A stretch of DNA of 64,000 nt from CAJXZP01 sp963974475. GTDB taxonomy: Bacteria > Bacteroidota > Bacteroidia > Flavobacteriales_G > Salibacteraceae. The stretch covers positions 1-64,000 of the forward strand of contig CAXBCR010000003.1 in assembly GCA_963974475.1 (NCBI GenBank), read 5' to 3'. Shown here in pieces: positions 34,619 through 43,134 of the stretch. A program made the translations under genes and the position numbers. The notes under the pieces were generated by a model. That model was not told the DNA's origin. It saw only the letters and a list, made by a program, of their open reading frames with translations, and ran no database searches. Position 1 is the stretch's first letter. Each line of letters begins with the position of its first letter.

Positions 34619-34978
34619 ATGGCAATCGGGCCTTCGAGACGCTTTATTTAAGCTTCCAGCTGAAATAAATCCCTCAGTCCCCTAATTTGTGGTAAGCTAA
34701 AAAGCTATCGGGTGCTACAGATAAATAGGAAACCCACCGAAATATAGCATGACCACTTAATATCGCAGCGATTAATCGAAGAAATCAAAAGTCAAAACAA
34801 GGAGTTTGTTAGCTTTAGGCAAGTACGCACAAGTATTCTTAGGCATTGGTTAAAACGGTTTAATCTTAACCAAGTTCAATACATGGCGAAGCATAGATAC
34901 GTGAGCAGCACAGAAGTATATTTAGTAAATCAAACGGACATATTGCAGGCAGTTATGGTTGAGTGCTATCCGTTTTAG
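34619..34978 (+). pseudogene. Block D: hairpin plus tyrosine recombinase C-terminal fragment
   Basis: ATGGCAATCGGGCCTTCGAGAC, hairpin TTTATTTaAGCTtccAGCTgAAATAAA (34643-34669), then a frame reading SYRVLQINRKPTEI, a stop, HDHLISQRLIEEIKSQNKEF, RQVRTSILRHWLKRFNLNQV, QYMAKHRYVSSTEVYL, ending YPF and TAG 34976-34978. Compared with block A it has KEF instead of the stop at that place, but a stop earlier. It holds the arginine and tyrosine positions of the recombinase catalytic core but no 5' part. The YefM/YoeB module starts 64 bp later. Confidence 0.8.
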
Positions 34979-35009
34979 TGAAGAGGGAAGTGGAAGAATA
35001 TATAATTCT

Positions 35010-35032
35010 TATATTTGTACCATATTGGTACA
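35010..35032 (+). promoter_or_regulatory. Promoter and autoregulatory operator of the YefM/YoeB module
   Basis: The -7 element TATATTTG (35010-35017) overlaps a perfect palindrome TGTACCA-tat-TGGTACA (35016-35032), 10 bp before the antitoxin ATG. YefM-YoeB of E. coli represses through palindromes with a TGTACA core, so this is a likely operator. Confidence 0.7.
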
Positions 35033-35042
35033 CTAAAAATAA

Positions 35043-35300
35043 ATGGAGATGTTAATAATCAGCAGTAGAGAATTTAGACAAAATCAAAGAGTATACTTTG
35101 AAAGAGCGGATAAAGGAGAACAAATAATCGTACAAAGAGGAAAAGACAAAGCATATGCTTTAAGTCCGGTGAGTGAAGATGATGTTTACTTTAATACGGA
35201 AATGTTATCAAGAATAAAAGAAAGCATACAGCAAGTAAAAGAAGGGAAAACCAAACGAGTAAAAACGGATAAAGAAATCTCGGAATTATTGGGTTTATGA
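35043..35300 (+). CDS. Antitoxin, Phd/YefM family
   Basis: 85 residues. N-terminal Phd/YefM DNA-binding fold: IISSREFRQNQRVYFERADK, GEQIIVQRGKDKAYALSPV; C-terminal helical tail ESIQQVKEGKTKRV binds and blocks the toxin. Overlaps yoeB by 4 bp (ATGA-type junction), and a palindromic operator lies directly upstream. Full length, so the module looks functional. Confidence 0.9.
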   Translation: MEMLIISSREFRQNQRVYFERADKGEQIIVQRGKDKAYALSPVSEDDVYFNTEMLSRIKESIQQVKEGKTKRVKTDKEISELLGL

Positions 35301-35575
35301 GTTATGAGCTAGAATTTACAGAGATAGCGTTAAGCGATATATCCAAGCATAAAAAGGCAGGAGATAGAGCAGTGTTGAAGAAACTACAAAAAATATTATT
35401 AGAATTAAAAGAGCATCCAACAAGAGGAATCGGTCAGCCAGAAATATTAAAGTATGGTTTTTCGGGACTTTATTCTAGGCGGATAAATAGCAAACATCGT
35501 TTGGTCTATTCCATTGATGACGAAATAGTGGTTGTCCATGTATTAAGTGCTTGGGCACATTATGGAGATAAGTGA
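35297..35575 (+). CDS. Toxin, Txe/YoeB family mRNA interferase
   Basis: 92 residues. RelE-fold toxin cleaving translated mRNA at the ribosomal A site. Diagnostic segments: HPTRGIGQPEILKYGFSGLY, SRRINSKHRLVYSIDDEIVV and the C-terminal HYGDK with the conserved HY. The Glu of GQPE and the RR/H of SRRI...HRLVY fit the YoeB active site. It is enclosed in a direct repeat of recombinase 3' ends (34663-34978 and 35602-35917). Confidence 0.92.
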   Translation: MSYELEFTEIALSDISKHKKAGDRAVLKKLQKILLELKEHPTRGIGQPEILKYGFSGLYSRRINSKHRLVYSIDDEIVVVHVLSAWAHYGDK

Positions 35576-35582
35576 TTAGTAA

Positions 35583-35917
35583 CCCCCGCACCTTGCCATC
35601 TAAATAAATCCCTCAGTCCCCTAATTTGTGGTAAACTAAAAAGCTATCGGGTGCTACAGATAAATAGGAAACCCACCGAAATATAGCATGACCACTTAAT
35701 ATCGCAGCGATTAATCGAAGAAATCAAAAGTCAAAACAAGGAGTTTGTTAGCTTTAGGCAAGTACGCACAAGTATTCTTAGGCATTGGTTAAAACGGTTT
35801 AATCTTAACCAAGTTCAATACATGGCGAAGCATAGATACGTGAGCAGCACAGAAGTATATTTAGTAAATCAAACGGACATATTGCAGGCAGTTATGGTTG
35901 AGTGCTATCCGTTTTAG
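35583..35917 (+). pseudogene. Block E: shortened boundary site plus tyrosine recombinase fragment
   Basis: CCCCCGCACCTTGCCATCT is joined straight to AAATAAATCCCTCAG, skipping the ~130 bp that in block D hold the second stem half and the long hairpin; both skipped ends carry AAATAAA. The rest (35602-35917) repeats 34663-34978 with one difference noticed in 316 bp, including the recombinase tail and its TAG at 35915. An antitoxin gene begins 26 bp later. Confidence 0.8.
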
Positions 35918-35942
35918 CAGGAAAAAATAAAAATAGAGAAGA

Positions 35943-36209
35943 ATGATAAAATCGTTTAATTTGCATCAAAGCACGGTTATGGATTTACAAGCCGATATAA
36001 ATGGGATACGTTCAGAATTAAAGGGTGTGAGAGATCCACATTTAATAGAAGCATTTAAACAGTTGTTAACTTACCGTAAGTCAAAGCCTGATACGGCAAT
36101 GAGCAAATCACAATTTGTTGCTGAAATCAAGGAAGCAGAAGAACAAATAGAAAATGGAGATTATCTTTCATTAGAAGAGTTTGAAAAATCGGCTGAGAAA
36201 TGGGGCTAA
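35943..36209 (+). CDS. Antitoxin of a broken RelE/ParE-type module
   Basis: 88 residues, helical. The tail AEIKEAEEQIENGDYLSLEE, FEKSAEKWG is the E-A-x-x-Q-I-E-x-G motif of antitoxins paired with RelE/ParE toxins in Bacteroidota. The toxin frame starts inside its last codons but is frameshifted, so this is probably an orphan antitoxin. Confidence 0.75.
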   Translation: MIKSFNLHQSTVMDLQADINGIRSELKGVRDPHLIEAFKQLLTYRKSKPDTAMSKSQFVAEIKEAEEQIENGDYLSLEEFEKSAEKWG

Positions 36210-36366
36210 AACGTGAAAGGATAATTATCTCGCGGAAAGCTCAAGAATCAATAAAAGGAATTTTGAATATTTAAAAAAGGAATCGTCTTTAGGCACGGCA
36301 CAAAAAGTAAGAAGTACAATTATTACCAAGTGTAAGAGTTTAAAAGAGTTTTCTCACAAAAAACCA
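36200..36366 (+). pseudogene. RelE/ParE toxin remnant
   Basis: ATG 36200 gives MGLKRERIIISRKAQESIKG, then a stop. Adding one T in the TTTT run at 36261-36264 lets it continue GIFEYLKKESSLGTAQKV, RSTIITKCKSLKEFSHKKPL, matching the first half of RelE/ParE toxins. The frame then runs into the 3' end of the metal transporter gene, so the second half is missing. The island's right edge is at about 36360. Confidence 0.65.
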
Positions 36367-38244
36367 TTACCCTCGTACAATAAACACCGGAATCTCCACT
36401 TTGTGTCTCACCGCATCAATGGTGGTTCCAAACAGCATATCTGCCCACATTCCGTGACCGTGAGAACCTAGCACCAATAAATCAGCCTTGAAATTATTAC
36501 TGATTTCTGGAATAGAATTCTTTGGATTTCCGTATCCTAACTGAGCGGTTACTTGATAGCCTAAATCGGCAATTTGTTTTTGGTAATTGGCTAAAAAGGC
36601 TTCATCACGTTCGGTCTCGCTATCTGATACTTCATCTCCAAAAACGCGTGCCACCACACTTTCTACAATATGAATTAATACAATCTCGGTATTGGTATTT
36701 GCCACCGTAAGCACATGTTGAATCACTTTGTTGTCGATGCTACTAAAATCCACGGCCACTGCAATTCTGTTGTATTCTTTAGTGGCATGAATGTCTAATA
36801 ACAATTGCTCTTGATGCATTCCGTGATCATGTTTTTTAATTTGCTGCTTAAATAGCGGAATAAAAGTGACATATATCAATAAAGCAAGCGCAAACCCTGC
36901 AATAAGGAAGATGATGATTCCCCATAAAACGGGACTTTCAGAACCATTCAAGAAATTGGAAGTTTCTTCAATAACCAACCAGATATTTAACGCCACAATA
37001 ATGGCAGCAGATAACCAAGCGCCTAATTTGGTCCAAGGACCGATGGCAAAAACACCCATGGTAGCTTTGTCGGAAACGTGATGGATCAATGGAATTACTG
37101 CAAAACCCAGTTGCAGACTTAATATGACTTGACTTAAAATTAAGAGCGTTCCGGTAGCACCTTCACCAAAAATAAGAATCACAATTACGGCAGGAACAAT
37201 GGCAATTAAACGTGTAATTATTCTACGCACCCACGGTTGAAAGCGTAAATTCAAATAGCCTTCCATTACAATTTGTCCGGCTAGCGTTCCGGTTAAAGTA
37301 GAACTTTGTCCGGCAGCTATAAGCGCAACGGCAAACAAAATAGGCGCCCATTTGGTACCTAACATGGGTTCTAAAAATTTGTACGCATCTTCAATTTCAG
37401 ATACATCATACATCCCCGATTGGTAAAACGTTGCAGCCGCTAATATCAAGATGGCTGCATTCACAAAGAAGGCGAGGTTTAGGGCAATGGTAGTATCAAA
37501 AATATTGAACCGAATGGCTTGACGCATTCCTTTCACCGTCTTGTCGTAATTACGGGTTTGAACTAAGGAAGAATGCAAATACAAGTTATGTGGCATTACC
37601 GTAGCGCCAATAATTCCAATCGCAATAAACAATGCAGCGGTATTAGGTATGGAAGGAATAAAACCTTCCATTACCGATGGGATATGCGGTTGCGCAAATA
37701 CCATTTCGGCAAAAAATGCTCCGCCAATAACGCCAATTAATGCTAAAATGAAAGCTTCCATTTTACGTACTCCTTTATTGATAAGGAATAGCAGTAAGAA
37801 GGTATCAAACAAAGTAAGAACTACCCCATATAATAGCGGAATGTCAAAGAGTAAATTCAATCCAATAGCCATTCCTAGTACTTCGGCCAAATCGGTAGAG
37901 GCAATAGCAATTTCGGCTAAAATGTATAAAGAGAAATTGACTGGTTTAGGAAATTCTTCTCTGGAAGCTTGCGCCAAATCACGTCCTCGCACAATACCCA
38001 AACGGGCACTTAAACTTTGAAGCAACAAGGCAATAATGTTACTCATCACCAACACCCAAATCAGTTTGTAACCAAACTGCGCACCACCGGCAATGTCGGT
38101 AGCCCAGTTTCCTGGGTCCATGTAACCCACACTAATCAAATAGGCTGGACCCATAAAAGCAAATAGCTTACGGAACCAACCCTTTTTGTTGCGCGCTTCA
38201 ATGGATGAATGAATGTCTTCTAACGAAGGTGTGATTTCTGCCAA
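36367..38244 (-). CDS. mntH: Nramp divalent metal transporter fused to a UspA domain
   Basis: 625 residues. Residues ~1-460 form an 11-helix Nramp (MntH-type) proton-coupled Mn/Fe importer: the metal-site motif DPGNWATDI in helix 1 and ATVMPHNLYLHSS in helix 6 are intact. Residues ~480-625 form a universal stress protein domain (NRIAVAVDFSSIDNKVIQHV ... LLVLGSHGHGMWADM), ending IPVFIVRG, with the G..H..G nucleotide-binding pattern; this fusion is known in Bacteroidota. Inner membrane, UspA part cytoplasmic. Divergent from the efflux operon; a DtxR-like inverted repeat lies 36 bp before its start. Confidence 0.93.
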   Translation of the reverse strand: MAEITPSLEDIHSSIEARNKKGWFRKLFAFMGPAYLISVGYMDPGNWATDIAGGAQFGYKLIWVLVMSNIIALLLQSLSARLGIVRGRDLAQASREEFPKPVNFSLYILAEIAIASTDLAEVLGMAIGLNLLFDIPLLYGVVLTLFDTFLLLFLINKGVRKMEAFILALIGVIGGAFFAEMVFAQPHIPSVMEGFIPSIPNTAALFIAIGIIGATVMPHNLYLHSSLVQTRNYDKTVKGMRQAIRFNIFDTTIALNLAFFVNAAILILAAATFYQSGMYDVSEIEDAYKFLEPMLGTKWAPILFAVALIAAGQSSTLTGTLAGQIVMEGYLNLRFQPWVRRIITRLIAIVPAVIVILIFGEGATGTLLILSQVILSLQLGFAVIPLIHHVSDKATMGVFAIGPWTKLGAWLSAAIIVALNIWLVIEETSNFLNGSESPVLWGIIIFLIAGFALALLIYVTFIPLFKQQIKKHDHGMHQEQLLLDIHATKEYNRIAVAVDFSSIDNKVIQHVLTVANTNTEIVLIHIVESVVARVFGDEVSDSETERDEAFLANYQKQIADLGYQVTAQLGYGNPKNSIPEISNNFKADLLVLGSHGHGMWADMLFGTTIDAVRHKVEIPVFIVRG

Positions 38245-38279
38245 TTAGCTAAATTTTTTGATGGTGCAAATAAATATAA

Positions 38280-38293
38280 TTAGATTCATCTAA
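38280..38293. promoter_or_regulatory. Candidate DtxR/MntR-type operator
   Basis: TTAGAT-tc-ATCTAA is a perfect inverted repeat between the divergent metal transporter and marR genes. A weaker related site (ATCTAATTGGAT) is at about 38369-38380, nearer marR. The first resembles DtxR-family metalloregulator boxes. Confidence 0.45.
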
Positions 38294-38387
38294 AAAAATA
38301 AAATGCACATTACTTATGCTTTACGTTGGATTACATTTTTTTAAGTTAAAAATTTAGTTGTATATGCATCTAATTGGATTTTGAGCG

Positions 38388-38395
38388 TATATTTG
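38388..38395 (+). promoter_or_regulatory. Candidate -7 element of the marR-efflux operon
   Basis: TATATTTG, exactly TAnnTTTG, 10 bp before the ATG at 38406. Confidence 0.5.
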
Positions 38396-38405
38396 CGCCC
38401 GAATT

Positions 38406-38858
38406 ATGAAAATAGCAGAAAGTATATTACCTAGTTTAGGGAGAACGGTAAAGTCATTAGACCTCTATGTGGAGGAGAAGATGTATGAGGCCGACATTCC
38501 ATTGAGTAAGTTACAGCTTATTTTTCTCAAAATTATATCCGTTCATAATGCGCAAGCTCAAAGTAGTTTGGCAGAATTAACGGGGCGAGACAAGACCACT
38601 TTTACACGAAATATAAATACGCTAGAGCGAAAAAAATTGGTAACACGTAAATCTTGTGCGACCGATAAACGTGTGAAATTAGTGTGCATTACGCCATTGG
38701 GTAGAACGTTTGTAGAAAAAGCAATGCCCATTTTAGAAGGAATAGTAGATGAGGTGGAAGTGGATATTAGCGCAGAGGAAAAGGCGCAATTTTTAACCAC
38801 CCTCGAAAAGATAAAAAACAAATTAATTGAAGTAAGAACAAAAAATAACATCCAATAA
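38406..38858 (+). CDS. MarR-family transcriptional regulator
   Basis: 150 residues with the MarR winged helix (about 45-115): QSSLAELTGRDKTTFTRNIN is the recognition region and the wing carries RKSCATDKRVKLVCITPLG, with the conserved D-x-R. It heads a four-gene plus-strand operon (1-bp gap to the adaptor gene), so it most likely represses or senses ligands for the efflux pump it precedes. Confidence 0.92.
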   Translation: MKIAESILPSLGRTVKSLDLYVEEKMYEADIPLSKLQLIFLKIISVHNAQAQSSLAELTGRDKTTFTRNINTLERKKLVTRKSCATDKRVKLVCITPLGRTFVEKAMPILEGIVDEVEVDISAEEKAQFLTTLEKIKNKLIEVRTKNNIQ

Positions 38859-38859
38859 T

Positions 38860-39978
38860 ATGAGACCAATTATTACCAAGTTACTCGCAGTACTTGTACT
38901 CGCAGGAGGTTTTTTCTTAATGAAAACCTTAATAGCCAGCAAGAAGAAAAACAAGCCAGCTTCTACCGTATCTGTTCCAACGGCTTATGTGTCAACAGCA
39001 CAGAACAAAATAGTACCTATTAATGTGATAGAAAATGGACGTTTATCTGCCAAGTACAAAATTGATTTGTTTGCCGAAGTGCAAGGAGTGATGCAAACCA
39101 CATCAACAGAATTTAAGCCGGGGGCTCGATATACTAAAGGAGCGATTTTGGTGAAAATAAAAAGCGATGATTTTCACGCTAATTTACAAGCGCAAAAAAG
39201 CGTGCTTCAAAATCTAATTACTGGGATATTACCTGATTTAAAATTAGATTATCCTGAAGCATACAACCGTTGGGATGCTTATTTGAATGCTTTTGATATG
39301 AATAAAAGTATCGCACCACTTCCAGAACCTGCAACTGATAAAGAGAAGTTTTTTCTTACTGGGCGTAATATTTATACTACGTATTACAACACAAAGAATT
39401 TAGAAATTGTAATGCAAAAATATACGCTTACCGCTCCCTTTAATGGTGTTCTTACCGAGGCTTTGGTTACACCAGGTTCTTTAGTTAGAAACGGACAGAA
39501 ATTAGGTGAGTTCATTAATCCAACCGAATATGAGTTGGAATTAGCGGTGAGTAAAACACTGATTAACGCCATTAAAATTGGCGAAGAGGTAAACGTAACA
39601 AATCCAGATAACACTTCAGAGTCATGGGTAGGTAAAGTGTCTAGAATTAACGGAAAGATTAATTCTGCCACACAAACCATTCAAATATTTGTGCATCTAA
39701 ACGGTGAAGGGTTAAGAGAAGGAATGTACTTAGAAGCGAATATCTCTGGAAAAGATGAAATGAATGCCCTTGAAATTCCACGTAATTTATTGATGGATGA
39801 TACCGAAATTTATGTGGTTGGTACTGATTCTGTATTGACTTTAGCACAAGTGAATGTGATGCATAAGTCACGTAGCAATGTTGTTATTCAAGGAGTTGAA
39901 AATGGCACTTGGGTATTGGCTAAACCCATTCCGGGAGCCTATGCGGGTATGAAAGTGAATGTAAAAATTGAAGATTAA
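38860..39978 (+). CDS. RND efflux periplasmic adaptor (membrane fusion protein)
   Basis: 372 residues. N-terminal membrane anchor (7-24), then a barrel-sandwich lipoyl domain (LSAKYKIDLFAEVQGVMQTT ... YTLTAPFNGVLTEALVTPGS), a short helical hairpin (about 110-165), and beta-barrel plus membrane-proximal domains. It bridges the RND pump and TolC-type channel. The 3-bp gap to the next gene and 1-bp gap from marR show co-transcription. Confidence 0.93.
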   Translation: MRPIITKLLAVLVLAGGFFLMKTLIASKKKNKPASTVSVPTAYVSTAQNKIVPINVIENGRLSAKYKIDLFAEVQGVMQTTSTEFKPGARYTKGAILVKIKSDDFHANLQAQKSVLQNLITGILPDLKLDYPEAYNRWDAYLNAFDMNKSIAPLPEPATDKEKFFLTGRNIYTTYYNTKNLEIVMQKYTLTAPFNGVLTEALVTPGSLVRNGQKLGEFINPTEYELELAVSKTLINAIKIGEEVNVTNPDNTSESWVGKVSRINGKINSATQTIQIFVHLNGEGLREGMYLEANISGKDEMNALEIPRNLLMDDTEIYVVGTDSVLTLAQVNVMHKSRSNVVIQGVENGTWVLAKPIPGAYAGMKVNVKIED

Positions 39979-39981
39979 ATC

Positions 39982-42900
39982 ATGAGAAAGATTATTATTC
40001 ATTTTATTAAGTACCCCGTAGTTGTTTCGGTTGTGATTCTTGGGTTTTTCCTTTTAGGAATAATGGGTGCAGTGTCGTTAAAATCGTCATTTTTCCCGCT
40101 CAATGAATCAAGAAACATCAATTTAACCATGAACTACCCTGGGGCATCTCCTGCTGAGATGGAAGAGGGTGTAGTATTGAAAATTGAAGATAACTTGAAA
40201 GGGTTAGTCGGGGTGGATAGATTTACGTCAACGTCTAGTGAAAACTCGGCAACCATTAAGGTGGAAGTACTGAAAGGTTTTGATGTTTCTACCGTACTGG
40301 ATGATATTAAAAATGCAGTCGACAAGGTGCCTTCATTTCCAATAGGAATGGAGCCTCCAATTATCTCCAAAGAAATTTTCAGAACGGAGGCCGTCTCATT
40401 CGTGTTGAGTGGTGAAAACGTATCGCTTAAAACCCTCAAAGAAATGGGTAGAGGAGTGGAAGCTGATATTCGAGCGATAGATGGTATTTCACAGATTGAA
40501 ATGTCGGGTTTTCCAGATGAAGAAATCGAAATTGCGGTAAACGAAGACCAATTACGGGCTTTTAACCTCACTTTTCAAGAGGTGTCAAATGCCGTTTCTG
40601 CAAGTAATATTTTGTCATCGGGAGGGTCTATCAAAACACCTCAAGAAGAATTTTTAATTCGGGTTAGAAACCGTTCGTATTACGGAGATGAGTTGGATTA
40701 CATTGTGGTGAAAGCTTTAAGTAATGGAAATAAAGTGTACTTAAAAGACATTGCAAATGTGACGGATAAATGGTCTGAAAGCCCGAATCGTTCGTATTAT
40801 AACGGAAAACCATCTATTAACTTTAAAGTAAATACCACGAACAGTGAAGATTTAATTACGGTAGCAGAAAGCACGCTTAAATACATTGAGGAATACAATA
40901 AAACTCATAATAATGTTGCGCTAAATGTAACTCATGATGCATCACAAACTATTATTCAACGTACTGAGTTATTGACTAGAAATGCGATTCAAGGAATACT
41001 GTTAGTGTTGTTCTTTTTAGCACTATTTTTAAAACCAAGATTGGCGTTTTGGGTGGCATTCGGGTTACCTATTTCATTTTTAGGAATGTTCATTTTTGCC
41101 GGAATGCTCGGAGTGACCATAAACGTTTTATCCCTCTTCGGAATGATAATCGTTATTGGTATTCTGGTAGATGATGGAATTGTGATTGCAGAAAATATTT
41201 ACCATCATCACGAAAAAGGAAAGACTCCTATTCAAGCAGCAATTGATGGTACTATGGAGGTATTGCCTGCAATTGTGTCGGCTGTAATGACTACGCTTAT
41301 TGCATTTTCCACCTTCTTCTTTTTAGACGGAAAAATTGGAGAGTTTTTTGGCGAGGTAGCTATTATTGTGGTGCTTACGTTAACCGTTTCTTTAATGGAA
41401 GCATTGATAATTTTACCATCACACGTGGCACATTCTAAAGCGATTACTGCTAGTCAGAAAACGTACTTTTTTAATATCTGGGCCGATAAGTTTATGGATT
41501 TTACCCGGGAAAAATTGTATGACCCGTACTTACGCTTTTTCATACATCATAAATTACTAGGTTTTGCCATTCCAATTGCATTGTTGATGATTACCATTGG
41601 CGCCATTGGCGGAGGAATTATTCGATTTACTTTTTTCCCGCAAATAGCGAGCGATAGAGTGGTGGTAACCTTAAAAATGCCGCAAGGAACGAATGAAGCA
41701 ATTACAGATTCTATTATTTCGAGCATTGAAGCTAAAGCGTGGATATTAAACGATTCATTAGCCGAAGAGTATAATTTAGATGAACCATTTGTAAATATTA
41801 TTAAAAAGGTAGGTCCCGGAACAGCAAATGCATCCTTAAACATCAATTTACTGCCGGGAGAACAAAGAAACTTTCCTTCTTACATTGCATCTACAAAATT
41901 AGGAGAGATGGTTGGTAGTATAGATGCTGCCGAAGCGCTAACCTATGGTTCTGGCAGTAACTTTGGAGGCAGCCCTATCTCTATGGCGCTTATGAGTAGA
42001 AATACCGAAGAACTTAAAGAGGCTAAGGATTTCGTGAAAAGCGAATTACGTAAAAATTCGTTACTAAAAGATTTAACAGATAATGACCCTGCGGGAATTA
42101 AAGAAATTAATATCACTTTAAAAGCCAAGGCTTATGCCATGGGCTTTACCTTAAATAACGTAATTAGTCAAATTAGGAGTGGTTTTTTCGGACATCAAGT
42201 GCAGCGTTTTCAACGGGGTCAAGATGAAATTAAAGTATGGGTGCGTTATGATTTAGCAGAAAGAAGCTCGCTTCAACAATTAGATGATATGCGTTTGGTT
42301 AACAGTACCGGAGATAGAGTTCCATTACGTGAAGTAGCCAATTACTCTATAGAAAGGGGGGAGATTTCTATTAACCACTTAAATGGGAAAAGAGAAATTA
42401 GGATTGACTCAGATTTGAAAGACCCTAGCACGAGCGCGACCGATATGATGGCTGATATAAAGGCTGATTTACTACCAATAATGAAAGAACGTTTTCCGGG
42501 TGTGGATGCCATTTTTGAAGGACAGAATAGAGAAGCAGAGAAAACAGCAGGGTCAGCAAAAGCCGTGTTGCCTGTAATCGTATTCTTGATATTTGTAATA
42601 ATTGCTTTTACTTTTAGGTCATTCGAGCAACCTATTGTGTTGTTGTTAATGGTTCCATTTTCGTTTATTGGTGTGGCTTGGGGTCATTACATTCACGGGT
42701 TTCCAATTAATGTTTTAAGCTTCTTAGGTATAATTGCCCTGATTGGAATTATTGTGAATGACGGACTCGTACTCATCAGTAAATTTAATATTTACCTGAA
42801 AGAAGGAATGAAGTTTGACGATGCTTTGATTGGAGCTAGTAAGTCGCGATTTAGAGCTATTTTCTTGACCACCGTGACTACGATTGCTGGACTTTCACCA

Positions 42901-43134
42901 TTAATTTTTGAAACCAGTCGTCAAGCACAGTTTTTAATACCAATGGCTATTTCTATTGCGTATGGAATTGGTTTAGCTACGGTATTAACACTTGTAATGT
43001 TGCCTCTCATGTTGAAATTAAGTAATGAGATTAAAATACTATGGGGATGGTATACCACAGGAATTAAACCCACCCCAGAAGAAGTGGAAGGTGCAGTAAT
43101 TGAATTAAAATCAGAAAGAGATGCAGGAGAATAA
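39982..43134 (+). CDS. RND-family efflux transporter permease (AcrB-like)
   Basis: 1050 residues, normal length for an HAE-type RND pump: helix 1 near residues 12-32, a large periplasmic loop, helices 2-6 (about 335-485), helix 7 near 530, a second loop and helices 8-12 (about 865-1020). NYPGASPAEMEEGVVLKIED and GILVDDGIVIAENIYHH (the helix-4 Asp pair for proton relay) are hallmark segments. Driven by the proton gradient, it exports drugs or other amphiphiles; substrate unknown. The stop overlaps the TolC gene by 14 bp. Confidence 0.95.
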   Translation: MRKIIIHFIKYPVVVSVVILGFFLLGIMGAVSLKSSFFPLNESRNINLTMNYPGASPAEMEEGVVLKIEDNLKGLVGVDRFTSTSSENSATIKVEVLKGFDVSTVLDDIKNAVDKVPSFPIGMEPPIISKEIFRTEAVSFVLSGENVSLKTLKEMGRGVEADIRAIDGISQIEMSGFPDEEIEIAVNEDQLRAFNLTFQEVSNAVSASNILSSGGSIKTPQEEFLIRVRNRSYYGDELDYIVVKALSNGNKVYLKDIANVTDKWSESPNRSYYNGKPSINFKVNTTNSEDLITVAESTLKYIEEYNKTHNNVALNVTHDASQTIIQRTELLTRNAIQGILLVLFFLALFLKPRLAFWVAFGLPISFLGMFIFAGMLGVTINVLSLFGMIIVIGILVDDGIVIAENIYHHHEKGKTPIQAAIDGTMEVLPAIVSAVMTTLIAFSTFFFLDGKIGEFFGEVAIIVVLTLTVSLMEALIILPSHVAHSKAITASQKTYFFNIWADKFMDFTREKLYDPYLRFFIHHKLLGFAIPIALLMITIGAIGGGIIRFTFFPQIASDRVVVTLKMPQGTNEAITDSIISSIEAKAWILNDSLAEEYNLDEPFVNIIKKVGPGTANASLNINLLPGEQRNFPSYIASTKLGEMVGSIDAAEALTYGSGSNFGGSPISMALMSRNTEELKEAKDFVKSELRKNSLLKDLTDNDPAGIKEINITLKAKAYAMGFTLNNVISQIRSGFFGHQVQRFQRGQDEIKVWVRYDLAERSSLQQLDDMRLVNSTGDRVPLREVANYSIERGEISINHLNGKREIRIDSDLKDPSTSATDMMADIKADLLPIMKERFPGVDAIFEGQNREAEKTAGSAKAVLPVIVFLIFVIIAFTFRSFEQPIVLLLMVPFSFIGVAWGHYIHGFPINVLSFLGIIALIGIIVNDGLVLISKFNIYLKEGMKFDDALIGASKSRFRAIFLTTVTTIAGLSPLIFETSRQAQFLIPMAISIAYGIGLATVLTLVMLPLMLKLSNEIKILWGWYTTGIKPTPEEVEGAVIELKSERDAGE

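Noticed and set aside
28600..36366. A true integron with attC cassettes
   Set aside because: No IntI-type integrase is visible, the core lacks the GTTRRRY attC consensus, and payloads are operons plus recombinase tails. Resemblance in shape only.
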